Part shown: piece after piece, positions 1-5,481 of the stretch
Numbering within the stretch: the first letter of the stretch is position 1
How the letters are laid out: each line of letters begins with the position of its first letter
NCBI GenBank assembly: GCA_019416685.1
Contig: DXWV01000005.1
Location: 1-15,670, forward strand
Length of the DNA stretch: 15,670 nt
DNA from: Bacteroides sp.
Lineage (GTDB): Bacteria > Bacteroidota > Bacteroidia > Bacteroidales > Bacteroidaceae
Reading direction: 5' to 3'
Position numbers and translations under genes: made by a program
Notes under the pieces: model-generated
What the model was told of the DNA's origin: nothing
The model's input: the letters and a program-made list of their open reading frames with translations, nothing else
Databases searched by the model: none

Positions 1-527
1 ATAAGAGGAAAGCCAAGGAACGTATTAGAGACTTGTTCGTAGTTGGATGTCTAACCGCTCTAAGGTATTCCGATTACTCCACGTTGACAAAGGATAACTT
101 TCAAGGAGATTATCTCGTAAAGCGGACCAAAAAGACGAATGTAGATGTCAAGGTCCCGATGCACGACTATTTGAAAGAGATATTCTCAAAGTACGATGGA
201 CGAATTCCCGGTGGGCTTTGTATTCAATATGTCAACAAGTATTTGAAGGTGATTATGAAAGAGATTGGTTTGAATGATCCGGTTACTTACTCATTCACCA
301 AAGGCGGTAGATTGGTTACAGTGACTAAAGAGAAGTGGGAGCTTATAAGTAGTCATACAGCTAGAAGATCAGCGGCTACTAATATGTATCTGACTGGCCG
401 AATGAAAACATTGGAAATAATGAAGCTCACCGGGCATCGGACGGAACAGAACTTTTTCAAGTACATCCGCCTGACCGGTGATGATACCGCCAGATCAATA
501 TCTGGTGATATGTTTTTTAGAAAATAG
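1..527 (+). CDS. int: Phage tyrosine recombinase (integrase), C-terminal catalytic part; 5' end outside window
   Basis: Site-specific tyrosine recombinase that would integrate and excise the phage genome by a covalent 3'-phosphotyrosine intermediate. The frame is open to the left edge (first full codon at 3), so the N-terminal arm-binding and core-binding domains are missing from the window. A TTG at 33 is in frame, but I do not think it is the start, because coding similarity continues upstream. Numbering from that codon, the catalytic set is complete: Arg11 in ALRYSDY, a Lys in the hairpin near KRTKKT, His108 and Arg111 in HTARR, His135 in LTGHR, and the nucleophile Tyr144 in FFKYIRL, nine residues after the second His as expected. 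It ends in TAG, and the next gene starts 18 nt later on the same strand. No att site is visible. It could belong to an integrative element other than this phage, but tight linkage to phage genes argues for the phage. Confidence 0.93.
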   Translation, partial: KRKAKERIRDLFVVGCLTALRYSDYSTLTKDNFQGDYLVKRTKKTNVDVKVPMHDYLKEIFSKYDGRIPGGLCIQYVNKYLKVIMKEIGLNDPVTYSFTKGGRLVTVTKEKWELISSHTARRSAATNMYLTGRMKTLEIMKLTGHRTEQNFFKYIRLTGDDTARSISGDMFFRK

Positions 528-545
528 TAAAAATGAGATTATAAT

Positions 546-731
546 ATGGGAAATAAAAGAAGATCAGTCCGATTTGATGAGCGCACATGGATGCTGCTTA
601 ATGAGCTTTCAAAGAAAACAGGTGCAAGTATATCAGTAGTCATCCGCGGAATGGTCATTCGCGGCATGGATGAAATTATGGATGATTCTGGTAATTTTAA
701 AATAAATGAGAAACCGGCACAAAAGGACTAA
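546..731 (+). CDS. Small ribbon-helix-helix-like DNA-binding protein (61 aa)
   Basis: Predicted small DNA-binding protein. Residues 6-10 (RSVRF) look like the DNA-contacting beta strand of a ribbon-helix-helix (Arc/MetJ/CopG type) fold. They are followed by a helix at about 11-23 (DERTWMLLNELSK) and a second helix at about 28-45. The C-terminal 15 residues are polar and probably disordered. Such proteins normally act as dimeric repressors or accessory factors. Whether this one regulates the integrase, the nearby operator pair at 1287-1336, or serves as an excision factor cannot be told from sequence. Its second helix contains a tandem five-residue duplication (VIRGM twice). The gene starts 18 nt after the integrase stop and its last 26 nt overlap the next gene, so all are probably cotranscribed. 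Confidence 0.7.
   Translation: MGNKRRSVRFDERTWMLLNELSKKTGASISVVIRGMVIRGMDEIMDDSGNFKINEKPAQKD
639..668 (+). repeat. Tandem 15-bp in-frame duplication
   Basis: Two adjacent 15-bp units, 639-653 and 654-668, differ at two positions and each encode Val-Ile-Arg-Gly-Met in the second helix of the RHH-like protein. The direct tandem copy suggests a local in-frame duplication that inserts five residues, which is not a whole number of helical turns. Confidence 0.75.
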
Positions 732-1032
732 GTATTATACATCCGTTTCGGAGGCAGTAGGGCGTAACTATGAAAAGCTGAGAATTCTGTGCTACAAAGG
801 TTCTCATGGTTTTTATAGTTCTCGTAGTTATGAAGATATCTTTCAAGATACAGTCTTGTATGTCATACAAGATGTAGCCGCATTGAGTAAGACAGACTCT
901 GAACTGATAGAACACTTTATGTACCGTTACAGAATGATCGAATATCAAACTATCAAGGATTCGCAACAAATAAAAACAATACCTTATGCCGACTATATTC
1001 AGACCCAAAAAGACACAGAAGAAAACTGGTGA
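706..1032 (+). CDS. Sigma-70 region 2-like small protein (108 aa)
   Basis: Short protein resembling the region 2 core of sigma-70 family factors. Residues 41-56 (SYEDIFQDTVLYVIQD) match the acidic 'ED-hydrophobic-Q-[DE]' helix of region 2.2, which contacts RNA polymerase. Residues 70-82 (HFMYRYRMIEYQT) sit where regions 2.3-2.4 recognise the -10 element. No region 4 follows, so it is about half the length of an ECF sigma factor and could only be a partial or modified RNA polymerase-binding factor. The start overlaps the previous gene by 26 nt, and its last 47 nt overlap the HNH gene in another frame. Similar small sigma-like genes are, as far as I recall, found near packaging genes in Bacteroides prophages. 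Function is inferred; it could be a late-gene activator or have lost activity. Confidence 0.55.
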   Translation: MRNRHKRTKYYTSVSEAVGRNYEKLRILCYKGSHGFYSSRSYEDIFQDTVLYVIQDVAALSKTDSELIEHFMYRYRMIEYQTIKDSQQIKTIPYADYIQTQKDTEENW

Positions 1033-1288
1033 TCTCTATGATGCAGAACGTCGAAAGATATACAATTCGGAGCGATGGCGACGGTTACGGGCATGGAAGT
1101 TCGTTTGTAATCCTTTGTGTGAGGTTTGTCTAAGTAAGGATGTGATTACTCCTGCGGAGGATATACACCACATTGTTTCTTTCATGAGTACAGATGATCC
1201 GGACCGGCGTATAATCTTAGCTTATGACTTTGATAATCTTAGGAGTCTGTGCAAAAAATGTCATCAAGAAGTGCATAATTTAAAATAA
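986..1288 (+). CDS. HNH endonuclease (packaging-associated)
   Basis: Small HNH nuclease of the type encoded next to terminase genes in many HK97-type phages, where it supports DNA cleavage at packaging. The 100 residues contain a zinc-binding Cys45-x2-Cys48 pair, the catalytic His61-His62, Asn84 of the motif (FDNLRSLC), Cys89-x2-Cys92 followed by His93, and His97. The middle segment IYNSERWRRLRAWKF is typical of this subgroup. No other in-frame ATG precedes the motif, so the start at 986 stands and the first 47 nt overlap the sigma-like gene. Its stop codon lies in the first operator of the next promoter. In related phages this gene usually sits directly before the small terminase gene; here about 900 bp separate them. 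Confidence 0.9.
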   Translation: MPTIFRPKKTQKKTGDLYDAERRKIYNSERWRRLRAWKFVCNPLCEVCLSKDVITPAEDIHHIVSFMSTDDPDRRIILAYDFDNLRSLCKKCHQEVHNLK

Positions 1289-1304
1289 TAACAAAAAAGT
1301 TATT
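1287..1304. promoter_or_regulatory. Dyad operator-like site 1 (AATAAC-N6-GTTATT)
   Basis: Perfect inverted repeat with 6-bp arms around an A6 spacer, overlapping the HNH stop codon and lying just upstream of the -33 element of the 1311-1342 promoter. It has the same arms and spacing as the site at 1318-1335, with centres 31 bp apart (about three helical turns). This is the expected arrangement for two repressor dimers on one DNA face. A terminator role is unlikely, because the stem is only AT-rich and there is no T tract. Confidence 0.7.
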
Positions 1305-1310
1305 GGCTTA

Positions 1311-1342
1311 TTTGTTTAATAACAAAATTGTTATTATCTTTG
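1311..1342 (+). promoter_or_regulatory. Bacteroidota sigma-ABfr-type promoter
   Basis: TTTG (-33 element, 1311-1314), exactly 20 bp, then TATCTTTG (-7 element, 1335-1342). This matches the known Bacteroides consensus TTTG-N19-21-TAnnTTTG without a mismatch. Transcription would start near 1348-1350, giving a leader of under 20 nt before the ATG at 1366. It would drive the two-gene unit ending at the terminators near 2006-2057. Confidence 0.85.
1317..1336. promoter_or_regulatory. Dyad operator-like site 2 inside the promoter
   Basis: Inverted repeat with arms TAATAAC/GTTATTA (core AATAAC-N6-GTTATT at 1318-1335) between the -33 and -7 elements, sharing two bases with the -7 element. A protein bound here would block RNA polymerase directly. 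The core arms match site 1 at 1287-1304. Confidence 0.75.
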
Positions 1343-1365
1343 TGTAGTCAAAAAACAAAAGCAAT

Positions 1366-1524
1366 ATGAGTGAGAAACCAATTAGTAAAGAACGGCAGAA
1401 ATTAGAAAGGGAATTACTTTTTTATCTGCGCTATTACAAAGAGTTGCAAAACAGAGGTCATTACAAAATAGAGCTTGATTACCAGATTGAGCAGCTAATG
1501 ACAAAGTTGAAAGAAATGGATTAA
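1366..1524 (+). CDS. Small charged helical protein, 52 aa, unknown function
   Basis: First gene after the promoter at 1311-1342. ATG 1366 runs to TAA 1522-1524. The protein starts MSEKPISKERQKLERELLFY and ends QLMTKLKEMD. It is rich in Lys, Glu, Arg and aromatic residues, has no signal peptide or membrane segment, and looks like two amphipathic helices separated near Asn29-Gly31 (a possible helical hairpin). I do not recognise a family. Reasons to think it real are the perfect promoter 24 nt upstream, the short leader, and its place ahead of the DUF5053 gene, with only 44 nt between them. It could be a small inhibitor, an antitoxin-like partner or a host-interaction protein, but nothing in the sequence decides this. 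Confidence 0.65.
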   Translation: MSEKPISKERQKLERELLFYLRYYKELQNRGHYKIELDYQIEQLMTKLKEMD

Positions 1525-1530
1525 TAAACC

Positions 1531-1554
1531 GTCTCCCTTGAAATACAGGGAGAC
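1531..1554 (+). promoter_or_regulatory. Hairpin in leader of the DUF5053 gene
   Basis: Perfect 8-bp stem GTCTCCCT/AGGGAGAC around an 8-nt loop, placed between the stop of the 52-aa gene and the ATG at 1569. There is no T tract after it, so it is not a standard intrinsic terminator. It may protect the upstream mRNA end, adjust the ratio of the two products, or shape translation of the next gene 14 nt downstream. Confidence 0.6.
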
Positions 1555-1568
1555 TAAATTAAACGATT

Positions 1569-1961
1569 ATGAAAGCAGACATTGAAAAGTTAAAAGAACG
1601 TTTCGTTAATGCAAATAGCGAAAAAGAAATAGAAATGATTGACAAGGAGATGAAAGCTCTTGCCGATAAAGATATAGATAGGTTCTCAGAAGGTATGCTG
1701 GAATGTATCAAAGAAACGAATAAAGAAGCGGATGAAATTCTATTGAGAGATAAGCTCGAGTCAGTGCTTCCTTTTATATCGGTGTCTGCCCTTGTAAAAA
1801 CATATTTTAAAAAATCTCCACAATGGTTTTATCATCGGTTGAATGGCAGTATTGTAAACGGTAAACCGGCACGATTTAACGATGATGAGTTAAAGATTTT
1901 ATCTAATGCCTTGGTCGATATAGGAAAGAAGATAAGTCAAGCTGCTGCTTTTGTTTTTTGA
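1569..1961 (+). CDS. DUF5053-like protein with C-terminal helix-turn-helix-like segment
   Basis: 130-residue protein. Residues 1-65 are highly charged and probably helical or coiled coil (KLKERFVNANSEKEIEMIDKE and on). Residues 70-93 (SVSALVKTYFKKSPQWFYHRLNG) resemble a helix-turn-helix with an aromatic recognition helix. They are followed by VNGKPARFNDDELKILSNAL, a pattern I associate with the Bacteroidales DUF5053 family. The family has no established function that I know of. It is the second gene of the operator-controlled unit and is a reasonable candidate for autoregulation through the two dyads at 1287-1336; this is inference. A tandem pair of terminators follows within 100 bp. It might instead be a partner of the 52-aa protein. 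Confidence 0.72.
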   Translation: MKADIEKLKERFVNANSEKEIEMIDKEMKALADKDIDRFSEGMLECIKETNKEADEILLRDKLESVLPFISVSALVKTYFKKSPQWFYHRLNGSIVNGKPARFNDDELKILSNALVDIGKKISQAAAFVF

Positions 1962-1984
1962 CGATTACTGAGTGATAGCTTGTT

Positions 1985-2012
1985 GCCCTGCCTGCAAAGG
2001 TGGGGCTTTTTT
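1985..2012 (+). terminator. Rho-independent terminator 1
   Basis: Stem GCCCTGCC (1985-1992) pairs with GGTGGGGC (1999-2006) over eight positions including two G-U pairs, with loop TGCAAA and then six T. It ends transcription of the 1366-1961 unit. Confidence 0.85.
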
Positions 2013-2019
2013 GTGTCCT

Positions 2020-2057
2020 ACCCCATAGGAGAGGGGGGGGTATGGGGTTGTTTTTTT
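2020..2057 (+). terminator. Rho-independent terminator 2, with G8 loop
   Basis: Perfect 8-bp arms ACCCCATA (2020-2027) and TATGGGGT (2041-2048), a 13-nt loop that ends in eight G, and a T-rich tail (2049-2057). It follows terminator 1 by only 7 nt after its T tract. On the opposite strand neither hairpin is followed by a T run, so the pair works in the + direction only. The rest of the gap up to 2148 is AT-rich, and I see no consensus host promoter there. Confidence 0.75.
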
Positions 2058-2149
2058 GTAAATAATTCCTCCGATACCTCGCCCAACCCTTCTTCACACG
2101 CACGGATGTTTTTCAAATTTTGAATTTGTTAATTTATTAACATTTCCGG

Positions 2150-2170
2150 TTGTCGGACAACCCAATGGTT
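2150..2170 (+). repeat. Repeat element copy C (TTGTCGGACA-N6-TGGTT) before the small terminase gene
   Basis: TTGTCGGACA at 2150-2159, six bases, then TGGTT at 2166-2170. It lies inside a perfect 15-bp palindrome, GGTTGTC-G-GACAACC (2148-2162). It begins 38 nt before the ATG at 2188. The same element lies 39 nt before the portal start and 40 nt before the protease start. Confidence 0.75.
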
Positions 2171-2187
2171 ACTATGAAAAACAGATT

Positions 2188-2568
2188 ATGGTAAAATTCG
2201 CAATGCCCGATAATTTATCCGATGAAACGCAGAAATTCATTAAGGATGTAGTAAAAGAGTTAAATGCAAGAAAGGCTATTCAGAATATTGACTTAGGCGC
2301 CATCCGTATGCTTGCTACCAGCTATGAGATGTATTTACAAGCAACCGAAATACTGCTCGTTGAAGGACCGGTTGTTATGATCAAATATGAAAGGGCAGCT
2401 AATCCGGCTCAGAATATCGCTACAAAAAATTATGCTCAGGTAATGAAGATCATGACTGAATATGGTCTTACTATAAAAAGCCGTGGGAATATAAAAGTTA
2501 TGAAATCGGATAAAGAAGAAGAGTCTCCTTTGGATCAATTCCTAAAGAAGGGGGCACGTAGGAAATGA
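2188..2568 (+). CDS. terS: Terminase small subunit (P27-like)
   Basis: DNA-recognition subunit of the packaging motor. The 126 residues are mostly helical. Residues 10-60 (LSDETQKFIKDVVKELNARKAI, then LATSYEMYLQATEIL) resemble the N-terminal helical domain of P27-family small terminases. The central segment YERAANPAQNIATKNYAQVMKIMTEYGL is the usual conserved part of the family (parent-strand contacts and oligomerisation). The tail EESPLDQFLKKG is the family's typical short C-terminal peptide, likely touching the large subunit. I chose ATG 2188; ATG 2203 is also possible. The stop overlaps the large-subunit start (ATGATGA). Confidence 0.88.
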   Translation: MVKFAMPDNLSDETQKFIKDVVKELNARKAIQNIDLGAIRMLATSYEMYLQATEILLVEGPVVMIKYERAANPAQNIATKNYAQVMKIMTEYGLTIKSRGNIKVMKSDKEEESPLDQFLKKGARRK

Positions 2569-4190
2569 TGAAGGGATACTATCAGTATGCAGCCGACGTT
2601 AGGGATGGTAAAATTCTGGTAGGAGAGTTTATAAAGCAAGCCGTTGAGCGTTTTTATACTCTTTTTGAACGAGATGATATTGAATTTCGTGAAGAAAAAG
2701 CGGATTATGCCATTGAATTCATTGCTTTACTGCGCCATTATACCGGTCGACATGCTGGAAAATCATTTATACTCTTACCGTGGCAGGAATTTACTGTAGC
2801 AAGTATATATGGTTTCTACAAGAAGGATGAAGATGGTAGCTGGTGTAGATTAGTCTCGTCTGTATATATTGAAATGGCCCGTAAGAACGGAAAATCAGCC
2901 TTTGCGGCAGCACTTTGTCTTTATCATCTAATCGCTGATGGAGAATCAGCAGCCGAGGTTTATTTAGCTGCTAACAGTAAGGAACAGGCAAAAGTTAGTT
3001 TTAAAATGTGCCGGAACTTTGTTTCCGGTCTTGATCCGAAACATCGGTATCTTGAATCCTTTCGTGATCAAATCAATTTCGATAGAACCCTATCTTTTCT
3101 AAAAGTGCTGGCTGCTGATTCCAGCAAACTCGATGGACCTAACCCGTCAATGTTCCTTCTGGATGAATATCATGCAGCTAAGAATTCCGGACTAAAAGAC
3201 GTACTTCAATCCGGACAAGGTATGCGTGATGATCCAATGTCGGTTATTATAACTACTGCGGGTTTTGACAAATTAGGACCGTGTTACCAATTTCGGGAAA
3301 TGTGTACCGAAGTACTGAAAGGATTAAAAGAGGATGACACTCTTTTTGCTCTGATTTATGCTTTGGATGAAGGAGATGACTGGAAGGATGAAAAGATATG
3401 GGCAAAGAGCAATCCCAACTTGGGGGTTACGGTAAAAACTAAATATCTACGAGAACAGGTACGGAAGGCTATCAACTCACCATCTGAAGAAGTTGGAATC
3501 AAGACAAAGAATATCAATATGTGGTGTGATGCGGAAACGGTTTGGATACCGGATCACTATATCCTCAATGCTTCTGCCAATCTTGATTTTGAGCAATTTA
3601 GGGACAAAGACTGCTATGCTGGCATTGACCTCTCAAGTACAAGTGATTTGACCTGTGTAGATTTTATGTTTCCTACTTCAGACAAATATTATTTTAAAAC
3701 CTTGTATTACCTTCCGGAAGCGGCTTTGCAGGAAAAAAGATTTAAAGACTTATATGGGGAATGGCGCCGGAAAGGATTGATTACGATTACCCCGGGGAAT
3801 GTTACTGACTATGACTATATTCTAAACGATATCATGAGAATACGTAATATTGTTTTCATTCAAAAGATTGCTTATGATGCCTGGAATGCTACACAGTTCG
3901 TGATCAATGCTATAGATCAAGGTTTACCAATGGAGGAGTTCAGCCAAGCTTTGGGAAATTTTAATCGACCAACTAAAGAGATGGAACGTCTACTACTATC
4001 AGGACGTGCAGTGATAGATAACAACGTGATAAATCGTCACTGTTTCCGAAATGTAGTCATGGCTCGAGATCGTAATGGCAATACAAAGCCGTCAAAGCAA
4101 TTTGAGGAAAAGAAAATAGATGGCGTAATAGCTAAACTGGAAGCTCTTGGTGTATACCTTTCCTCACCTCGCTACGGAGAATTTTATTAG
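2565..4190 (+). CDS. terL: Terminase large subunit (ATPase-nuclease packaging motor)
   Basis: Pumps DNA into the prohead and cuts the concatemer. The 541 residues match the HK97-like large terminase length. The N-terminal ATPase has a Walker A-like loop at 105-111 (ARKNGKS), after the adenine-binding Q in LLPWQEF, and Walker B at 196-201 (MFLLDE, catalytic Glu201). A coupling region with ITTAG follows at about 229-233. The C-terminal RNase H-like nuclease shows the three acidic metal ligands: Asp355 (AGIDLSSTSD), Asp438 (AYDAWNA) and Asp519 (KKIDGVIAKL). ATG 2565 overlaps the small-subunit stop; ATG 2568 is an alternative. The stop is TAG, directly followed in the same frame by nine sense codons and TAA that read like the C-terminal end of the portal protein. 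Confidence 0.96.
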   Translation: MMKGYYQYAADVRDGKILVGEFIKQAVERFYTLFERDDIEFREEKADYAIEFIALLRHYTGRHAGKSFILLPWQEFTVASIYGFYKKDEDGSWCRLVSSVYIEMARKNGKSAFAAALCLYHLIADGESAAEVYLAANSKEQAKVSFKMCRNFVSGLDPKHRYLESFRDQINFDRTLSFLKVLAADSSKLDGPNPSMFLLDEYHAAKNSGLKDVLQSGQGMRDDPMSVIITTAGFDKLGPCYQFREMCTEVLKGLKEDDTLFALIYALDEGDDWKDEKIWAKSNPNLGVTVKTKYLREQVRKAINSPSEEVGIKTKNINMWCDAETVWIPDHYILNASANLDFEQFRDKDCYAGIDLSSTSDLTCVDFMFPTSDKYYFKTLYYLPEAALQEKRFKDLYGEWRRKGLITITPGNVTDYDYILNDIMRIRNIVFIQKIAYDAWNATQFVINAIDQGLPMEEFSQALGNFNRPTKEMERLLLSGRAVIDNNVINRHCFRNVVMARDRNGNTKPSKQFEEKKIDGVIAKLEALGVYLSSPRYGEFY

Positions 4191-4226
4191 TTGTCCGACA
4201 CTTTTTTGGTTAGTGTGTAAAAGTAA
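4191..4226 (+). repeat. Repeat element copy A, between large terminase and portal
   Basis: TTGTCCGACA at 4191-4200, six bases, TGGTT at 4207-4211, then AGTGTGTAAAAGTAA. It matches copy B (5442-5477) at 32 of 36 positions without a gap. It begins immediately after the terminase TAG and 39 nt before the portal ATG, filling the whole gap between the two genes. Confidence 0.85.
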
Positions 4227-4229
4227 AAT

Positions 4230-5471
4230 ATGAAATTATTCGGATTTGAAATCAGAAAAGCATCAAAGCAGGAGACATCTCGTATTCCGGCATGGAGTTA
4301 CTCTGGTGGGCATGCTCCTTTACTGAGCCGTAGTAAGCCGATGCTTCTTTCTACAGTATACCGATGCGTGGACTTGATATCCGATAGCGTGGCGGTGCTG
4401 CCATTAAAGACTTATGAACTTGATAAAGACGGATTCAAGAGGGAGTTTAAAGAGCATCCGGCATACCAGCTGTTGGACTTGGAACCTAATGAAGACATGA
4501 CAAGGTTCGTGTTCTTCAAGACGTTAATGGCTTCGGTCCTGTTAACAGGAAATGGGTATGCATATATTGAACGTGACAGTAAGCTGAATGTGTTACAGCT
4601 TATCTATCTGCCGACAAGCCATGTGTCAATCGTTTGGGTTACGGATCGAAACGGTATTATGAGAAAACGATATCAGGTAGTCGGTTTCAAGGAGCTTGTT
4701 GAGCCAAGAGATATGATTCATGTGCTGAATTTCTCCTATGATGGGATTATTGGTGTGTCTACACTTACTCATGCCCGGCAATCTCTCGGCATTGCCACGA
4801 GTTCAGAGGAACACGCGGCAGGGTTTTTCAAGAGTGGTGGCATGTCCGGGGTTTTGACAGTTGAGGGAGCACGCCTTGATAAAACCCAGAAGGACCAGAT
4901 TTACGAAACGTGGGAGGAGCGAATAACCAATCATCCGAACGGCATTGCGGTGTTAGAGGGGAATATGAAGTACCAGCCTATTACTATCAATCCCAAGGAT
5001 GCGCAGTTACTTGAATCGAGACAGTTCAATGTCGTTGATCTCTGCAGGTTCTTCTCTGTGTCACCGGTCAAGGCTTTTGACCTATCGAAGTCGAGTTACT
5101 CAACTGTTGAGGCTACACAGCTACAATATTTGACTGATACCGCTCTTGCTGTAATCACAAAGATTGAGCAGGAGATTAACCGGAAGGTTTTTCTTTTGTC
5201 CGAGCGCGGTAGAATTATTGCTGAATTCGATACATCAGCTATTCTTCGTACTGATAAGAGTGCGCAAGCGGCTTATTGGAAGGATCTGTCAGTTATTGGG
5301 GCAGCAACCCCGAATGAGGTACGTAGGGAAAACAATCTTCCGAAAATTGAGAATGGGGACAAGGCATTTGTTCAGGTGAACGTGCAGACTCTGGATAATG
5401 CAGTGAAAGAAAAGCTACCGGATCCACTAAAAAGTCCGGATTTGTCGGACACTTCTGTGGTTAGTGTATAA
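4230..5471 (+). CDS. Portal protein (HK97 family)
   Basis: Forms the dodecameric ring at one head vertex through which DNA enters and leaves and to which the terminase and connector bind. At 413 residues it is of normal length for the HK97 portal family. Recognisable parts are LLSTVYRCVDLISDSVAVLPL (about 37-57), the wing region around LLTGNGYAYIERD (about 109-121), HVLNFSYDGIIGVS (about 166-180), and the C-terminal core QLLESRQFNVVDLCRFFSVSP (about 263-283) with the crown-helix stretch following SSYSTVEATQLQYL. The last residues, LSDTSVVSV, are encoded by repeat copy B. Its start follows repeat copy A. The protease gene starts 11 nt after its stop. Confidence 0.95.
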   Translation: MKLFGFEIRKASKQETSRIPAWSYSGGHAPLLSRSKPMLLSTVYRCVDLISDSVAVLPLKTYELDKDGFKREFKEHPAYQLLDLEPNEDMTRFVFFKTLMASVLLTGNGYAYIERDSKLNVLQLIYLPTSHVSIVWVTDRNGIMRKRYQVVGFKELVEPRDMIHVLNFSYDGIIGVSTLTHARQSLGIATSSEEHAAGFFKSGGMSGVLTVEGARLDKTQKDQIYETWEERITNHPNGIAVLEGNMKYQPITINPKDAQLLESRQFNVVDLCRFFSVSPVKAFDLSKSSYSTVEATQLQYLTDTALAVITKIEQEINRKVFLLSERGRIIAEFDTSAILRTDKSAQAAYWKDLSVIGAATPNEVRRENNLPKIENGDKAFVQVNVQTLDNAVKEKLPDPLKSPDLSDTSVVSV

Positions 5472-5477
5472 AAGTAA
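5442..5477 (+). repeat. Repeat element copy B, portal 3' end to protease start
   Basis: TTGTCGGACA at 5442-5451, six bases, TGGTT at 5458-5462, then AGTGTATAAAAGTAA. It overlaps the last nine sense codons and the stop of the portal gene, and begins 40 nt before the protease ATG at 5482. It is the closest relative of copy A. Confidence 0.85.
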
Positions 5478-5481
5478 GATT

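Noticed and set aside
697..1008. 103-codon minus-strand frame opposite the sigma-like gene
   Set aside because: The + strand frames here fit the operon and carry motifs; the minus product is Cys/Ile/Leu-rich without a domain.
1287..1304. AATAAC/GTTATT hairpin as terminator of the HNH gene
   Set aside because: Six AT-rich pairs without a T tract make a poor terminator; an identical copy inside the promoter supports an operator.
2119..2145. TTTG and TAACATTT as a host promoter for the small terminase gene
   Set aside because: The -7 match is poor and the spacing does not fit 19-21 bp.
2174..2194. Six-codon upstream frame (MKNRLW) overlapping the small terminase start
   Set aside because: Too short to judge and easily due to chance in A/T-rich start regions; only recorded as a possible leader peptide.
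5464..5481. Upstream GTG start for the prohead protease
   Set aside because: It adds six residues that lie in portal coding sequence and repeat copy B; family-like sequence begins at the ATG at 5482.
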